NCBI RefSeq assembly: GCF_002797935.1
Contig: NZ_PGER01000001.1
Coordinates: 1,426,001-1,490,000 of the forward strand
Direction: 5' to 3'
DNA: 64,000 bases
DNA from: Flavobacterium sp. 1
Lineage (GTDB): Bacteria; Bacteroidota; Bacteroidia; Flavobacteriales; Flavobacteriaceae
In this document: positions 28,054 to 37,889 of the stretch, piece after piece
Numbering within the stretch: the stretch's first letter is position 1
Layout: each line of letters opens with the position of its first letter
Translations under genes and position numbers: made by a program
The notes under the pieces: model-generated
The model's database searches: none
The model's input: only the letters and a program-made list of their open reading frames with translations
Told to the model about the DNA's origin: nothing

Positions 28054-29473
28054 GTCTTTTAGCAATAATTAAATTATATAATTCTATATATTCTTGGCTC
28101 ACGTGTTCCCAAGAATGGTCTGTGTTCATTCCTTTAATTCTAATTTGGCCGTAGGCTTCTTTATCTAAATATAAACCGACAGCTCTATGTATAGCATCAC
28201 AAATGTCTTCTACAGATGCCTGATCATGGCAAATGCCATTTCCATTATCTTCAAAATCAGTAATAATATCTTTCAATCCTCCAGTTCTTCGTACTATTGG
28301 AACTGTTCCATAACGCATTGCATACATTTGGTTTAAACCGCAAGGCTCTATGCGTGATGGGATTAAAATAAAATCAGATCCTGCATACGTTTTATGAGCT
28401 AATTCCTCATCATAACCAATGTGAACATGATAATTTCCCTTGTATACCTCAAGTAATTGTTTAAGCTGATTTTCTATCTCAATATCTCCATATCCTAAAA
28501 TTAAAAAATTAATTTCGTCTTTATATGCTGTCAAAACCGATGATATAACCTTTGGTAATAAATCGGCTCCTTTTTCATCATATAATCTTCCAATAAAACT
28601 AAAAAGCGGTTTTGCGGGGTTCATGTTAAAAAGCGAACACAGCTTCTCTTTGTTTTTTTGTTTTCCTTCATTAATTGTATTAACTGAATAATTTTTTTCT
28701 AGCATCGGATCGCTATTTGGATCCCAAACATCTAAATCAATTCCGTTAAGAATCCCTCTTGATTTGTGCTTCACTCGCTGAAATAAAGTTTCAAGACCAT
28801 TAGCAGAATAATTAATTTCATTAAGATAACTAGTTGATACCGTAGTAATTTCATCAACACATTTTACAGCTGCGACTAATGAATTAATACAATTATTCCA
28901 TTCTAATTCTTTTATGTTAATCAAATCAAATTCAGGCAGATAATACAATTTGTTAAATGTAAATATCCCTTGATATATACCATTGTGAATGGTTATAATT
29001 GTGGGTATATCTTTTAATTTTTCATATTTCGGGCAATACTTTTTCATAAAAGGAATTAACCCTGTATGATGATCATGACAATGAATAATATCTGGCATCA
29101 CGTTTAATCCGCAAATCCAGTCTAATACCGCAATCTGAAAGGACAAAAAACGTTCTGTATCATCTCTATAGTTATAAATATTTGACCGGTCAAAAAGCTC
29201 TGGTATTTCAATTAAATAAAGCTCAAATCCCAGTTTATCTGATGTTTCTTTGAGTACGCTATAAGGAAAATTGAAATGACCTAATTTTAATTTTCCCGAA
29301 TGAATACATTCAAAATTATTCTCTAATCTAAATGCTGTTTGATAACATGGAATAGCTACGCTAACATTATTTCCTGCATTGTTTTGATATTTTGGCAATG
29401 AACCAATTACATCTGCCAGTCCCCCCACTTTTGCCGCTGGGTAACATTCTGCACCCACGTGAAGTATTTCCAT
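28043..29473 (-). CDS. glgA: Glycogen synthase (GT5, ADP-glucose type)
   Basis: This 476-residue GT5 enzyme transfers glucose from ADP-glucose to alpha-1,4-glucan. The N-terminus has KVGGLADV (Lys15-Val-Gly-Gly) and HCHDHHTG. The C-terminal Rossmann domain has IGRLYDEKG and the EPCGLNQMYAMRYGT nucleotide-binding segment. It is the first gene of the glgA-glgC transcript. GT4-type GlgM enzymes of the GlgE pathway make maltose 1-phosphate, but this protein has GT5, not GT4, hallmarks. Confidence 0.94.
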   Translation of the reverse strand: MEILHVGAECYPAAKVGGLADVIGSLPKYQNNAGNNVSVAIPCYQTAFRLENNFECIHSGKLKLGHFNFPYSVLKETSDKLGFELYLIEIPELFDRSNIYNYRDDTERFLSFQIAVLDWICGLNVMPDIIHCHDHHTGLIPFMKKYCPKYEKLKDIPTIITIHNGIYQGIFTFNKLYYLPEFDLINIKELEWNNCINSLVAAVKCVDEITTVSTSYLNEINYSANGLETLFQRVKHKSRGILNGIDLDVWDPNSDPMLEKNYSVNTINEGKQKNKEKLCSLFNMNPAKPLFSFIGRLYDEKGADLLPKVISSVLTAYKDEINFLILGYGDIEIENQLKQLLEVYKGNYHVHIGYDEELAHKTYAGSDFILIPSRIEPCGLNQMYAMRYGTVPIVRRTGGLKDIITDFEDNGNGICHDQASVEDICDAIHRAVGLYLDKEAYGQIRIKGMNTDHSWEHVSQEYIELYNLIIAKRHEN

Positions 29474-29596
29474 TCTTTAATTATTTAAATTTCTTAAGAT
29501 GTAATTTTTTTTCAGATGTATCAATGAAGACACAAAATTTAAAAAATTGTAAATTTTATTGCAAAAAACTAAATTATATTAACATTAAATTTATAG

Positions 29597-29604
29597 TACT
29601 TTTG
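29597..29604 (+). promoter_or_regulatory. -7 box (TACTTTTG) for the alpha/beta hydrolase-msrB pair
   Basis: TACTTTTG matches TAnnTTTG 60 bases upstream of the ATG at 29665. No clear -33 TTTG is present at the right spacing. Confidence 0.35.
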
Positions 29605-29664
29605 TGTTTTTTAAATTTAGTTAAAAAAAATTAATATATAAAGACTTCTAAAAATTTTATCAAT

Positions 29665-30534
29665 ATGACAAAAAATGCATCAAAACATACTAAACCTTTA
29701 AAAATTCCAAAAATTATAATACTATCCAGTAAGGTTATTTCGTTTCTGTCAACAAAATGGGCTGTTGTCTTTGCATCTAAATTGTTTATTACCCCAATAA
29801 AACATAAGATTCCAAAACGAGAAAGTGAAATGGATGTAAAAAGCATACAGCAAATGATTACAATTCCGGCAATAGACAGAAAAGTTAATGTTTATGAATA
29901 TGGCAAAAGTGATACTGACAAAAAAGTGCTATTAGTTCACGGCTGGTCAGGAAGGGGAACGCAATTGTATAAAATTGCCGATGAATTAATTAAATTAGGA
30001 TATGCAACCGTAAGTTTTGATGCACCTGCACATGGTAAATCTCCAGGAAATAAGACTATTATGGTTGATTTTATTGCTTCTATTATTGAAATTGATAAAC
30101 AATTTGGACCTTTTGAAGCTGTCATTGGTCATTCTCTAGGAGGAATGTCAGTAATGAATGCTATAAAGCAAGGTTTGATGGCAGATAAAGCTGTTATTAT
30201 TGGAAGCGGCGATGTGGTGCAGGATATTACTGATGATTTTATTGCCAAATTGGGTTTAAAACCAATCATTAGTAAACAATTATGTGAGCGTTTTGAACAA
30301 AAATACGGAGGAAAAATGAATGATTACAGTGCTTATAAAGCAGCAGAAACAACTTTAATTCCAACTTTGGTTATTCATGACAAAAATGACCCTGAAGTAC
30401 CAGTGAAATCAGGAATTAACATTCATAAACATCTTAAAAACGGAGAATTAATGCTGACTGAGAAATTAGGTCACAGAAAGATACTTGCAGATCACCAAGT
30501 GATTGAAAAAATAATTAATTTTATTAAAAAATAA
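29665..30534 (+). CDS. Alpha/beta hydrolase
   Basis: This 289-residue protein has an N-terminal basic, hydrophobic stretch (about 25-45) that may anchor it, and then an alpha/beta-hydrolase fold: VLLVHGWSGRGTQ for the oxyanion region, GHSLGGMS with the nucleophilic Ser, and a late Asp (HDKNDPEVP) and His (LGHRKI) that complete the triad. It resembles serine aminopeptidase/lysophospholipase-like hydrolases. The substrate is unknown. msrB starts 5 bases after its stop, so they form a two-gene operon. Confidence 0.85.
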   Translation: MTKNASKHTKPLKIPKIIILSSKVISFLSTKWAVVFASKLFITPIKHKIPKRESEMDVKSIQQMITIPAIDRKVNVYEYGKSDTDKKVLLVHGWSGRGTQLYKIADELIKLGYATVSFDAPAHGKSPGNKTIMVDFIASIIEIDKQFGPFEAVIGHSLGGMSVMNAIKQGLMADKAVIIGSGDVVQDITDDFIAKLGLKPIISKQLCERFEQKYGGKMNDYSAYKAAETTLIPTLVIHDKNDPEVPVKSGINIHKHLKNGELMLTEKLGHRKILADHQVIEKIINFIKK

Positions 30535-30539
30535 TAATC

Positions 30540-30932
30540 ATGAATTATCCTATTGCAAAATCAGAGAAAGAATGGGAAGACGAATTAGGCGCGGAGCGTT
30601 ATCGAATTCTTCGCCAGAAAGGAACAGAATATCCTCATACAGGAAAATATAATCTGCATTTTGAAAATGGACTTTATTGTTGTGGCGGTTGTGGCACTCC
30701 TCTGTTTGAAAGCAATTCTAAGTTTGATGCACATTGCGGCTGGCCATCATTTGATGAATCAATACCAGGAAAAGTAGAATACATACCGGATGCAACACAT
30801 GGAATGACACGAACTGAAATTGTTTGTGCCAATTGTGGAGGTCATTTGGGGCATGTTTTTGAAGACGGTCCAACAAAAACGGGACAACGCTATTGTGTTA
30901 ATTCTTTATCTGTTGATTTTAAAGAAAAATAA
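30540..30932 (+). CDS. msrB: Peptide-methionine (R)-S-oxide reductase
   Basis: MsrB repairs R-methionine sulfoxide in proteins. The 130-residue protein has two CxxC zinc motifs (CCGGCG and CANCGG), the HCGWPSFD substrate-binding stretch, and the catalytic Cys in GQRYCVNS. It has no signal peptide, so it is cytoplasmic. It lies downstream of the hydrolase gene and ends with a strong bidirectional terminator. Confidence 0.97.
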   Translation: MNYPIAKSEKEWEDELGAERYRILRQKGTEYPHTGKYNLHFENGLYCCGGCGTPLFESNSKFDAHCGWPSFDESIPGKVEYIPDATHGMTRTEIVCANCGGHLGHVFEDGPTKTGQRYCVNSLSVDFKEK

Positions 30933-30950
30933 TTTTTTTCTTATCCCATA

Positions 30951-30983
30951 AAAAAAACTTCGCAATGCCTGCGAAGCTTTTTT
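30951..30983. terminator. Bidirectional terminator between msrB and the 142-residue gene
   Basis: A 7-bp GC-rich stem (CTTCGCA with TGCGAAG, 30958-30976) is flanked by A7 on the left and T7 on the right. It lies between convergent genes. Confidence 0.88.
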
Positions 30984-31002
30984 GTTATTATTTAAGAATG
31001 TA

Positions 31003-31431
31003 TTAAAAAGCTACATTCCATCTTGGCAGTTTTCCAGTTTCATCCAAAAAATTTTGTAAAACCTGTCCTTCAACACTAGTTGGAATTGATTTTACACCAT
31101 CATTAAAAGTTTCAAACCATAAAACTTCTATAGTGTCAATACCTTCTTTTTTCATTTGTGCTGGCCAAGAGTATTTTCTTCCTGTTTTTGCAAATTGCTG
31201 GCCATTTACAATTTTATCATAAAGACCTCCGTTTTTACTTTTTAGAGTTCCGTCGTTTTGAACTGTTCCTGTAGAACCAACCATGATTAATTCTTTAGTA
31301 TCATTTGCAACAGCGTAAACAACAAAAACACCGCTTCCTGTTTCTGAAGCGTTACAAACTGTTTCTAAATTATCCTCTTGCGTAAACGTAAAATTTCCTT
31401 TTGCAGTAAACTTTTCTAATTCTTTGTACAT
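31003..31431 (-). CDS. Uncharacterised protein, weakly GIY-YIG-like
   Basis: This 142-residue soluble protein has a GVFVVYAV strand, a GSTG turn, GGLYDKIVNGQ and a late SVEGQVLQ helix with Glu. The order loosely recalls a GIY-YIG fold, but the signature GIY and YIG residues are altered, so nuclease function is not supported. It may be a degenerate fold relative. It lies 73 bases downstream of sucD on the same strand and is separated from it by a terminator. Confidence 0.6.
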   Translation of the reverse strand: MYKELEKFTAKGNFTFTQEDNLETVCNASETGSGVFVVYAVANDTKELIMVGSTGTVQNDGTLKSKNGGLYDKIVNGQQFAKTGRKYSWPAQMKKEGIDTIEVLWFETFNDGVKSIPTSVEGQVLQNFLDETGKLPRWNVAF

Positions 31432-31450
31432 ATTTTCTATAATTAAAAAA

Positions 31451-31474
31451 ATGCCTCACAAAATCGTGAGGCAT
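31451..31474 (-). terminator. Terminator after sucD
   Basis: A perfect 9-bp stem (ATGCCTCAC with GTGAGGCAT) with a 6-base loop is followed on the minus strand by a T-run. It is between sucD and the downstream small gene. Confidence 0.85.
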
Positions 31475-31504
31475 TTTGGTATTTTATTTTTAAAATACTG
31501 AATA

Positions 31505-32377
31505 TTAACCCAATACTTCTTTTACTTTTTTACCAATTTCAGCTGGAGAGTCAACAACGTGAATTCCGTTTTCTCTCATGATTTGTTTTTTAGCTTCAGC
31601 TGTATCGTCAGATCCTCCAACAATTGCACCTGCATGTCCCATTGTACGTCCTGCTGGAGCTGTAACTCCTGCGATGAAACCTACAACTGGCTTACGGTTA
31701 CCATCAGCTTTGATCCATTTAGCAGCATCAGCTTCTAATTGACCTCCAATTTCACCAATCATGATGATAATTTCAGTTTCTGGGTCGTTCATTAATAATT
31801 CAACAGCTTCTTTAGTAGTTGTTCCAATGATTGGATCTCCACCAATTCCGATAGCAGTTGTGATTCCTAAACCTTGTTTTACAACTTGATCAGCAGCTTC
31901 GTAAGTTAAAGTTCCAGATTTTGAAACAATTCCAACAGTTCCTTTTTTGAAAACGAAACCTGGCATAATTCCAACTTTAGCCTCACCTGGAGTAATAACG
32001 CCTGGACAGTTTGGCCCAATTAATCTGGCATTTCTTTCTTTAACATAGCTATTAGCTTTAATCATATCAGCAACAGGAATTCCTTCTGTAATTGCAATGA
32101 TTACTTTTATTCCAGCATCTGCAGCTTCCATAATAGCATCTGCAGCAAAAGCTGGTGGTACAAAAATAATTGTAGTATCAGCTCCAGCCTGCAAAACTGC
32201 ATCTTTTACTGTGTTGAAAACGGGAAGGTCTAAATGTGTAGTTCCTCCTTTTCCTGGAGTAACACCACCAACAACATTTGTACCGTATTCAATCATCTGA
32301 GTAGCGTGGAATGTTCCTTCGCTGCCTGTAAATCCTTGAACAATTATTTTTGAATCTTTATTAACTAAAACACTCAT
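31505..32377 (-). CDS. sucD: Succinyl-CoA ligase, alpha subunit
   Basis: The enzyme interconverts succinyl-CoA and succinate with substrate-level phosphorylation in the TCA cycle. The 290-residue protein has the CoA-binding [12 protein letters not shown]-terminus, [12 protein letters not shown], and the phospho-His loop in [13 protein letters not shown]. The beta subunit sucC is not adjacent, which is common in Flavobacteriia. A TACTTTTG box (32420-32413, minus strand) lies about 36 bases upstream, so it probably has its own promoter. Confidence 0.97.
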   Translation of the reverse strand: MSVLVNKDSKIIVQGFTGSEGTFHATQMIEYGTNVVGGVTPGKGGTTHLDLPVFNTVKDAVLQAGADTTIIFVPPAFAADAIMEAADAGIKVIIAITEGIPVADMIKANSYVKERNARLIGPNCPGVITPGEAKVGIMPGFVFKKGTVGIVSKSGTLTYEAADQVVKQGLGITTAIGIGGDPIIGTTTKEAVELLMNDPETEIIIMIGEIGGQLEADAAKWIKADGNRKPVVGFIAGVTAPAGRTMGHAGAIVGGSDDTAEAKKQIMRENGIHVVDSPAEIGKKVKEVLG

Positions 32378-32462
32378 GATATATTTTTTATGTAGTTTTT
32401 AAAATTGTTTGGCAAAAGTAAGTCTTTTGCAATTATTTTGTACTTTTTTATAATAAAAATAA

Positions 32463-32825
32463 TTACGAAACTTGACTCATTTGATATCCTCTGTATAATT
32501 TATTATCTTTTATTTCCCATATAATCATAATATGAGCCAAAAACATTTCTTCTCTTGGATTTTCTATTGTTTTTACATAATGTGAAAAACGGACAGAAAC
32601 CATATTCCCTTCTTCTACAATATGACTGATTCTTACCTTAGTTCGTACATAAGCTCTGCTGATATCATTAGTCAAATTTATTAGTGCTTCATAATCCATT
32701 TGAATAAATCCTTTGCTGCTATTCCAATCCAAAATACACTCAGGATGCAGATATTCTTTCATTATCGCAGTGTTAATGAAGGCATCTGATTTATAAAAAC
32801 TTTTTACAATTTCTTTAGCAGACAT
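32463..32825 (-). CDS. NTF2-like (SnoaL-type) protein
   Basis: This 120-residue protein shows the cone-shaped NTF2-like fold pattern: an N-terminal helix, EYLHPECILDWNSSKG, a central helix and a C-terminal four-strand sheet ending FLAHIMIIWEIKDNKLYRG. Such proteins can be enzymes or binding modules; the function is unknown. It starts 2 bases after the stop of the LpxD-like gene, so it is co-transcribed with it. Confidence 0.75.
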   Translation of the reverse strand: MSAKEIVKSFYKSDAFINTAIMKEYLHPECILDWNSSKGFIQMDYEALINLTNDISRAYVRTKVRISHIVEEGNMVSVRFSHYVKTIENPREEMFLAHIMIIWEIKDNKLYRGYQMSQVS

Positions 32826-32827
32826 AA

Positions 32828-33757
32828 TTATTTCAATTTATTTAAAATTTCAGGAATCTTCTTAATGTTTGCTAATTGCTTTAATTTTTCTCTTGATTCT
32901 TGAATTGGCGTACCGAAATAACTTTTTCCGCCTTCTATTGATTTGGTTACACCTGTTTGCCCCATAATAATGGCATTGGCACCTATAGTAATACCGCTTG
33001 TAGTACCAACCTGTCCCCAAATTGTAACTTCATCTTCAATAATAACGCAGCCAGCAATACCAGTTTGGGAAGCGATTAAGCATTTTTTACCAATAATTGT
33101 ATCGTGACCAACATGCACTTGATTATCAATTTTTGTACCTTCGCCAATAGTTGTATCTCCCGTAACTCCTTTGTCAATGGTGCAGAGAGCTCCAATTCCA
33201 ACATTGTCTTTTATTACAACTCTGCCTCCTGACAGTAATTGATCATAACCTTCGGGTCTTTTTTTGTAATAAAAAGCATCAGCACCAAGAACAGAACCTG
33301 AATGTATAATCACATTATTACCTATAATAGTATGGTCATAAATGGTGACATTAGCATGTATCAGACAATTTTCGCCAATAACTACATTGTTTCCAATGAA
33401 AGCATTTGGCTGAATAATTGTTCCTTTTCCAATTTTGGAAGAAGGAGAAACTGTAATAGCTGCCTGCTCAAAAGGTTTAAAATGCTTTGTTAAAACATTG
33501 AAATCTCTAAAAGGATCGGTAGAAATCAACAACGCTTTACCATTTGGACATTCTACTTTTTTATTTATTAAAACAATCGTAGCTGCAGAATTTAATGCTT
33601 TGTCATAATATTTTGGATGATCTACAAAAACGATATCACCAGATTCCACAACATGAATTTCATTCATGCCATGAACAGGAAACAAAGCATCGCCAACAAA
33701 CTCACATTCAAGCAAATTTGCAATATGCTGCAGAGAATAAACTTTTGGGAATTTCAT
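32828..33757 (-). CDS. LpxD-like UDP-3-O-acylglucosamine N-acyltransferase paralogue
   Basis: This 309-residue protein has an LpxD-type N-terminal domain and hexapeptide repeats forming a left-handed beta-helix (about 105-265). It carries the catalytic-type His in QVHVGHDTI. It is a second LpxD homologue in this cluster; the 347-residue copy at 36721-37764 is the more canonical one. Paralogues like this are common in Bacteroidota and may use another acyl chain or sugar, which is inference. A strong hairpin separates it from efp. Confidence 0.82.
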   Translation of the reverse strand: MKFPKVYSLQHIANLLECEFVGDALFPVHGMNEIHVVESGDIVFVDHPKYYDKALNSAATIVLINKKVECPNGKALLISTDPFRDFNVLTKHFKPFEQAAITVSPSSKIGKGTIIQPNAFIGNNVVIGENCLIHANVTIYDHTIIGNNVIIHSGSVLGADAFYYKKRPEGYDQLLSGGRVVIKDNVGIGALCTIDKGVTGDTTIGEGTKIDNQVHVGHDTIIGKKCLIASQTGIAGCVIIEDEVTIWGQVGTTSGITIGANAIIMGQTGVTKSIEGGKSYFGTPIQESREKLKQLANIKKIPEILNKLK

Positions 33758-33778
33758 AATTTAATATTCTGTATATAA

Positions 33779-33817
33779 AAAATCCGGATTTAGTTTAAAC
33801 AACTGAATCCGGATTTT
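33779..33817 (-). terminator. Terminator between efp and the LpxD paralogue
   Basis: A 15-bp stem with one G-T pair (arms 33779-33793 and 33803-33817), centred on repeats of AATCCGGATT, has a 9-base loop. On the minus strand a T4 run follows. It suggests that the upstream lpx-efp transcript ends here. Confidence 0.75.
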
Positions 33818-33824
33818 GGAAAAA

Positions 33825-34391
33825 CTATGCTTTAACACGTTCCATATAAGAACCTGATGTAGTATCAATTTTAATTTTATCTCCCTCATTAATAAATAAA
33901 GGGACATTTACAGTAGCTCCAGTTTCAACGGTAGCAGATTTAGTTGCATTTGTAGCTGTGTTGCCTTTTATGCCTGGTTCGGCATAAGTGACTTCAAGGA
34001 TTACAGATGCTGGCATATCTACAGAAAGAGGCAAGTCTGTCTCAGTGTTGATACTTACCATTACATTTTCACCTTCTTTTAATAAATCTGGTGAGTCAAG
34101 AATGTTTTTATTTAAAGAAATTTGTTCGAAAGTCTCTACATTCATAAAGTGGAATAAATCACCTTCAGGGTATAAAAATTGAAATTTGTGATTTTCAACT
34201 CTTACTTCTTCAATTTTATGTCCTGCAGAAAATGTATTGTCTAAAACTTTGCCATTACTCAAACTTCTTAATTTTGTTCTCACAAATGCAGGTCCTTTAC
34301 CTGGTTTCACATGAAGAAATTCAATGATTTTGTAAATGTCATTGTTATATTTGATGCACAATCCGTTTTTAATATCTGATGTAGATGCCAT
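33825..34391 (-). CDS. efp: Translation elongation factor P
   Basis: EF-P relieves ribosome stalling at polyproline stretches. The 188-residue protein has KOW-like domain I with the tip loop HVKPGKGPAF, where Lys32 is the position that is modified in some other bacteria. OB domains II and III follow, with the C-terminal GDKIKIDTTSGSY motif. It lies 94 bases downstream of lpxA. No epmA/epmB-type modification genes are in the window. Confidence 0.97.
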   Translation of the reverse strand: MASTSDIKNGLCIKYNNDIYKIIEFLHVKPGKGPAFVRTKLRSLSNGKVLDNTFSAGHKIEEVRVENHKFQFLYPEGDLFHFMNVETFEQISLNKNILDSPDLLKEGENVMVSINTETDLPLSVDMPASVILEVTYAEPGIKGNTATNATKSATVETGATVNVPLFINEGDKIKIDTTSGSYMERVKA

Positions 34392-34401
34392 TTTTTTGTT
34401 T

Positions 34402-34433
34402 ATTTGTTGATTCGCTTATTTGTTGATTCGCTT
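34402..34433. repeat. Two tandem copies of a 16-bp unit between lpxA and efp
   Basis: ATTTGTTGATTCGCTT occurs twice in a row (34402-34417 and 34418-34433), just upstream of the efp start. It is a short local duplication with no evident function. Confidence 0.7.
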
Positions 34434-34485
34434 ATTCATTCCATCGGTTAAACGATTTAATAAATATACGGTTAACCTATTTTTT

Positions 34486-35271
34486 TTAATAATTTCCTGT
34501 GTATCCTTTCATAACCCCACGTGAAGAATTTCGAATAAAGTCTAATATTTCATCACGCTCTGTTGTTGCTTCCATTTCAGCTTCAATAATACCAATCGCT
34601 TGAGTTGTATTATAATTTTTTTGATAAAGAATTCGGTATATATCCTGAATTTCTCTGATTTTTTCTGTCGAAAACCCTCTTCGTCTCAGACCAATAGAAT
34701 TGATGCCCACATAAGATAAAGGTTCCTTTGCCGCTTTAGTATATGGAGGAACGTCTTTTCTCAGCAAAGAACCGCCAGAAATCATTGCATGATCTCCAAC
34801 GCTTATAAACTGATGTACGGCTGATAACCCGCCAATGACTGCATAATTACCAATAGTCACGTGACCACCTAGTAAAACACCATTTACAATGATCGCGTTA
34901 TCTCCTACATGACAATCGTGAGCGATATGGGCAGCAGCCATAATCAGGCAATTATTTCCGATAGTGGTTTGCCCTGAAGCTATAGTTCCTCTATTAATAG
35001 TAACACATTCTCTAATTGTACAGTTATCTCCAATGATAGCAAGCGAATCTTCTCCGCCAAATTTTAAATCTTGGGGTACAGCTGCAATTACTGCTCCTGG
35101 AAAAATGTTACAATTTTTGCCAATTCGAGCACCTTCCATTATAGTAACATTAGAACCTATCCAAGTTCCATCTCCGATAATAACATTATTATGTATTGTT
35201 GTAAAAGGTTCAATTACAACATTTTTGGCGATTTTTGCACCTGGATGAACGTATGCTAACGGTTGATTCAT
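34486..35271 (-). CDS. lpxA: UDP-N-acetylglucosamine acyltransferase
   Basis: LpxA performs the first, 3-O-acylation step of lipid A synthesis. The 261-residue protein is made of hexapeptide repeats (about 1-190) with the catalytic His in AAHIAHDCHVG and a helical C-terminal domain. The start gives the canonical QPLAYVHPGAKI. It follows lpxC-fabZ by 68 bases on the same strand. Confidence 0.96.
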   Translation of the reverse strand: MNQPLAYVHPGAKIAKNVVIEPFTTIHNNVIIGDGTWIGSNVTIMEGARIGKNCNIFPGAVIAAVPQDLKFGGEDSLAIIGDNCTIRECVTINRGTIASGQTTIGNNCLIMAAAHIAHDCHVGDNAIIVNGVLLGGHVTIGNYAVIGGLSAVHQFISVGDHAMISGGSLLRKDVPPYTKAAKEPLSYVGINSIGLRRRGFSTEKIREIQDIYRILYQKNYNTTQAIGIIEAEMEATTERDEILDFIRNSSRGVMKGYTGNY

Positions 35272-35339
35272 ATATTTTGTTTAATCGTTTAACTGTTAAA
35301 TTGATTAATCGTTTACCCGATAATCAAATCAACAAAAAA

Positions 35340-36737
35340 TTATTGTTTTCTGGCAATCTGTGCCATTAATTCAGCTTGCGCAACTAATCGTCCATTTGCA
35401 TACGCATTTGCCTGCATGTGACAAATACCCCTGCGTATTGGAGTTATTAAATCACATTTAAAAATAAGCGTGTCTCCAGGCAATACTTTCTGCTTGAACT
35501 TCACATTGTCAATCTTCATGAAAAAAGTCAAATAATTTTCAGGGTCTGGAACTGTGCTTAAAACTAAGATTCCGCCTGTTTGAGCCATTGCTTCAACAAT
35601 CAGAACTCCAGGCATTACGGGAGCATTAGGAAAATGCCCAACGAAGAAATTTTCATTCATTGTCACGTTTTTCATTCCTACTACATGGCTGTCAGACATT
35701 TCAATAATTCTGTCAATCAACAAAAATGGAGGTCTATGCGGTAACATAGCCATAATTTTATGGATATCCATTAATGGTTCTTGATTCAAATCATAAGTAG
35801 GAACATAATTTCTTTGTTCGTTTTTGATGATTTTTGACATTTTTTTTGCAAACTGAGTATTTACAAAATGACCTGGTTTATTGGCAATAATTTTTCCTTG
35901 AATTTTAGTTCCGATTAGTGCCAAATCACCAATTACATCTAATAATTTATGTCTTGCAGCCTCATTTGGATAATGCAAAGTAAGATTATCCAAAATTCCA
36001 TTTGGCTTTACAGTAATTTCATCTTTGCCAAAAGCTTTTTTCAAGCTTTCCATTGTAGATTCAGAAATATCTTTGTCTACATATACAATAGCATTATTTA
36101 AATCTCCTCCTTTAATTAATCCATTTTCCAACAATGCTTCTAATTCATGCAAAAAACTAAATGTTCTTGCATTAGAAATTTCATTTTTGAAATCATTGAT
36201 CGTTTTTAAGGTAGCATTTTGAGTACCTAATATTTTTGTACCAAAATCAACCATGGTTGTAACACTGTAATGATCGCTTGGCATTACCATGATTTCACTT
36301 CCAGAAGCTTCATCAGTAAAAGAAATTACTTCTTTTACTACATATATATTACGGTTTAATTCTTGCTCTATAATTCCTGCTTCTTCAATTGCTTCCATGA
36401 AAAATTTTGAAGAGCCGTCCATAATTGGAAGTTCAGAAGCATCTAGTTCGATAATAATGTTATCCAAATCAGAACCCATCAAGGCTGCCAAAACATGCTC
36501 AGGTGTTTGGATTTTGACACCCAATTTTTCTAAATTAGTACCACGTTGTGTATTAACTACATAATTAGCATCAGCTTCAATAACAGGATGGCCTTCAAGA
36601 TCTACACGAACAAATGTAAATCCATTGTTAACCGGAGCAGGCTTGAAAGTCATTTTTACTTCTTTTCCAGTATGCAGTCCAACTCCTGTTAACGAAATTT
36701 CTGTTTTGATGGTCTTCTGTTTAACCATTGTTTCCAT
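35340..36737 (-). CDS. lpxC/fabZ: Bifunctional LpxC deacetylase / FabZ dehydratase
   Basis: This 465-residue fusion joins UDP-3-O-acyl-GlcNAc deacetylase (about 1-310) to 3-hydroxyacyl-ACP dehydratase (about 320-465). The LpxC part has TGVGLHTGK, the zinc-site [13 protein letters not shown] and the late [10 protein letters not shown] motif. The FabZ part has [13 protein letters not shown] with catalytic His and [14 protein letters not shown]. The fusion is a Bacteroidota trait that ties lipid A and fatty-acid flux. The start overlaps the end of lpxD by 17 bases; a second in-frame Met lies three residues in. Confidence 0.97.
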   Translation of the reverse strand: METMVKQKTIKTEISLTGVGLHTGKEVKMTFKPAPVNNGFTFVRVDLEGHPVIEADANYVVNTQRGTNLEKLGVKIQTPEHVLAALMGSDLDNIIIELDASELPIMDGSSKFFMEAIEEAGIIEQELNRNIYVVKEVISFTDEASGSEIMVMPSDHYSVTTMVDFGTKILGTQNATLKTINDFKNEISNARTFSFLHELEALLENGLIKGGDLNNAIVYVDKDISESTMESLKKAFGKDEITVKPNGILDNLTLHYPNEAARHKLLDVIGDLALIGTKIQGKIIANKPGHFVNTQFAKKMSKIIKNEQRNYVPTYDLNQEPLMDIHKIMAMLPHRPPFLLIDRIIEMSDSHVVGMKNVTMNENFFVGHFPNAPVMPGVLIVEAMAQTGGILVLSTVPDPENYLTFFMKIDNVKFKQKVLPGDTLIFKCDLITPIRRGICHMQANAYANGRLVAQAELMAQIARKQ

Positions 36738-37764
36738 TTTTTTGGTTTAATATTTGTTTTTTTAACTCTTCTATTTCTCTCACCAGTTTTGGTAAATTCT
36801 TAAAATGAACATACGATTTACTAAAATCAGAATATCCAAAAGTTGGACTTCCCTGCAGTACTTCGTTGTCTTTTATATTGCGTCCAACTCCAGATTGAGC
36901 CTGAATACGGACATTATTTCCTATTGTTAAATGGCCTACAACCCCTACTTGTCCTCCAATCATGCAGTTATATCCTATTTTTGTTGAACCCGCTATTCCC
37001 GATTGAGCTGCAATAACTGTATTGTTTCCGATTTCAACATTATGAGCAATTTGAACTTGATTGTCAAGCTTTACTCCTGCTCTGATAATTGTAGATCCTA
37101 ATGTTGCTCTGTCAATAGTAGAATTGGCACCAATATCTACATTATCTTCAATAATTACATTTCCAATCTGCGGGATTTTATCATAAGTTCCGTCTTCATT
37201 TGGGGCATAACCAAAACCATCTGCACCAATAATTGCTCCTGAATGAATGGTGCAATTATTACCAATTACTGTTTCGGAATAAATTTTGGCACCAGCAAAA
37301 ATAATCACATTATTTCCAATAGAAACATTGTCACCAATAAAACTTCCTGGATATATTTTTACATTATCCCCTACTGTTACATTGTCACTTATATAACTAA
37401 AACTTCCCAAATATAGATTTTCGCCGTAAACAGCACTTTCCGAAATAAAAGAAGGATTTTCAATACCGTTTTTATTCAATTTTACCTGATTATAAAATTC
37501 AAGTAATTTTGAAAATGCCTTATAGGCATCATTTACTTTTATAAGTGTTGTGTTTATTGGGGTTTCAGGAACAAAAGTATCATTAACAATTGTAATTGAG
37601 GCTTTTGTCGTATATATAAAATTTGTATATTTAGGATTCGATAAAAAAGTAAGCGACCCTTCGGTTCCCTCTTCAATTTTAGATAAGCGACATACTTCAA
37701 TATTGGGATTACCAACAATCTCTCCTTCTAATATTCCTGCTATTTGTTCAGCTGTAAATTTCAT
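36721..37764 (-). CDS. lpxD: UDP-3-O-acylglucosamine N-acyltransferase
   Basis: LpxD adds the second acyl chain in lipid A synthesis. The 347-residue protein has the N-terminal uridine-binding domain ([17 protein letters not shown]) and hexapeptide repeats from about residue 105, including [11 protein letters not shown] with the catalytic His. A C-terminal helix (about 315-345) completes it. It precedes lpxC-fabZ with a 17-base overlap, a conserved order in this phylum. Confidence 0.96.
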   Translation of the reverse strand: MKFTAEQIAGILEGEIVGNPNIEVCRLSKIEEGTEGSLTFLSNPKYTNFIYTTKASITIVNDTFVPETPINTTLIKVNDAYKAFSKLLEFYNQVKLNKNGIENPSFISESAVYGENLYLGSFSYISDNVTVGDNVKIYPGSFIGDNVSIGNNVIIFAGAKIYSETVIGNNCTIHSGAIIGADGFGYAPNEDGTYDKIPQIGNVIIEDNVDIGANSTIDRATLGSTIIRAGVKLDNQVQIAHNVEIGNNTVIAAQSGIAGSTKIGYNCMIGGQVGVVGHLTIGNNVRIQAQSGVGRNIKDNEVLQGSPTFGYSDFSKSYVHFKNLPKLVREIEELKKQILNQKNGNNG

Positions 37765-37889
37765 CTTATTGTATTGTATTTTTAAAAAGTATAAGATGGA
37801 ACATACTAAAAGTTAGTTCTCACGATATATAATAAAAATAGATTGGCTTAATTCATGGCGACAAAAATATAAAAAATAGGTTTTAAATG

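Noticed and set aside
28054..28065. TTG start of glgC four codons upstream
   Set aside because: The ATG at 28053 is present, gives the standard N-terminus and needs less overlap with glgA.
31003..31431. GIY-YIG nuclease assignment for the 142-residue protein
   Set aside because: The signature GIY, YIG and catalytic Arg positions are not convincingly present, so only weak fold resemblance is noted.
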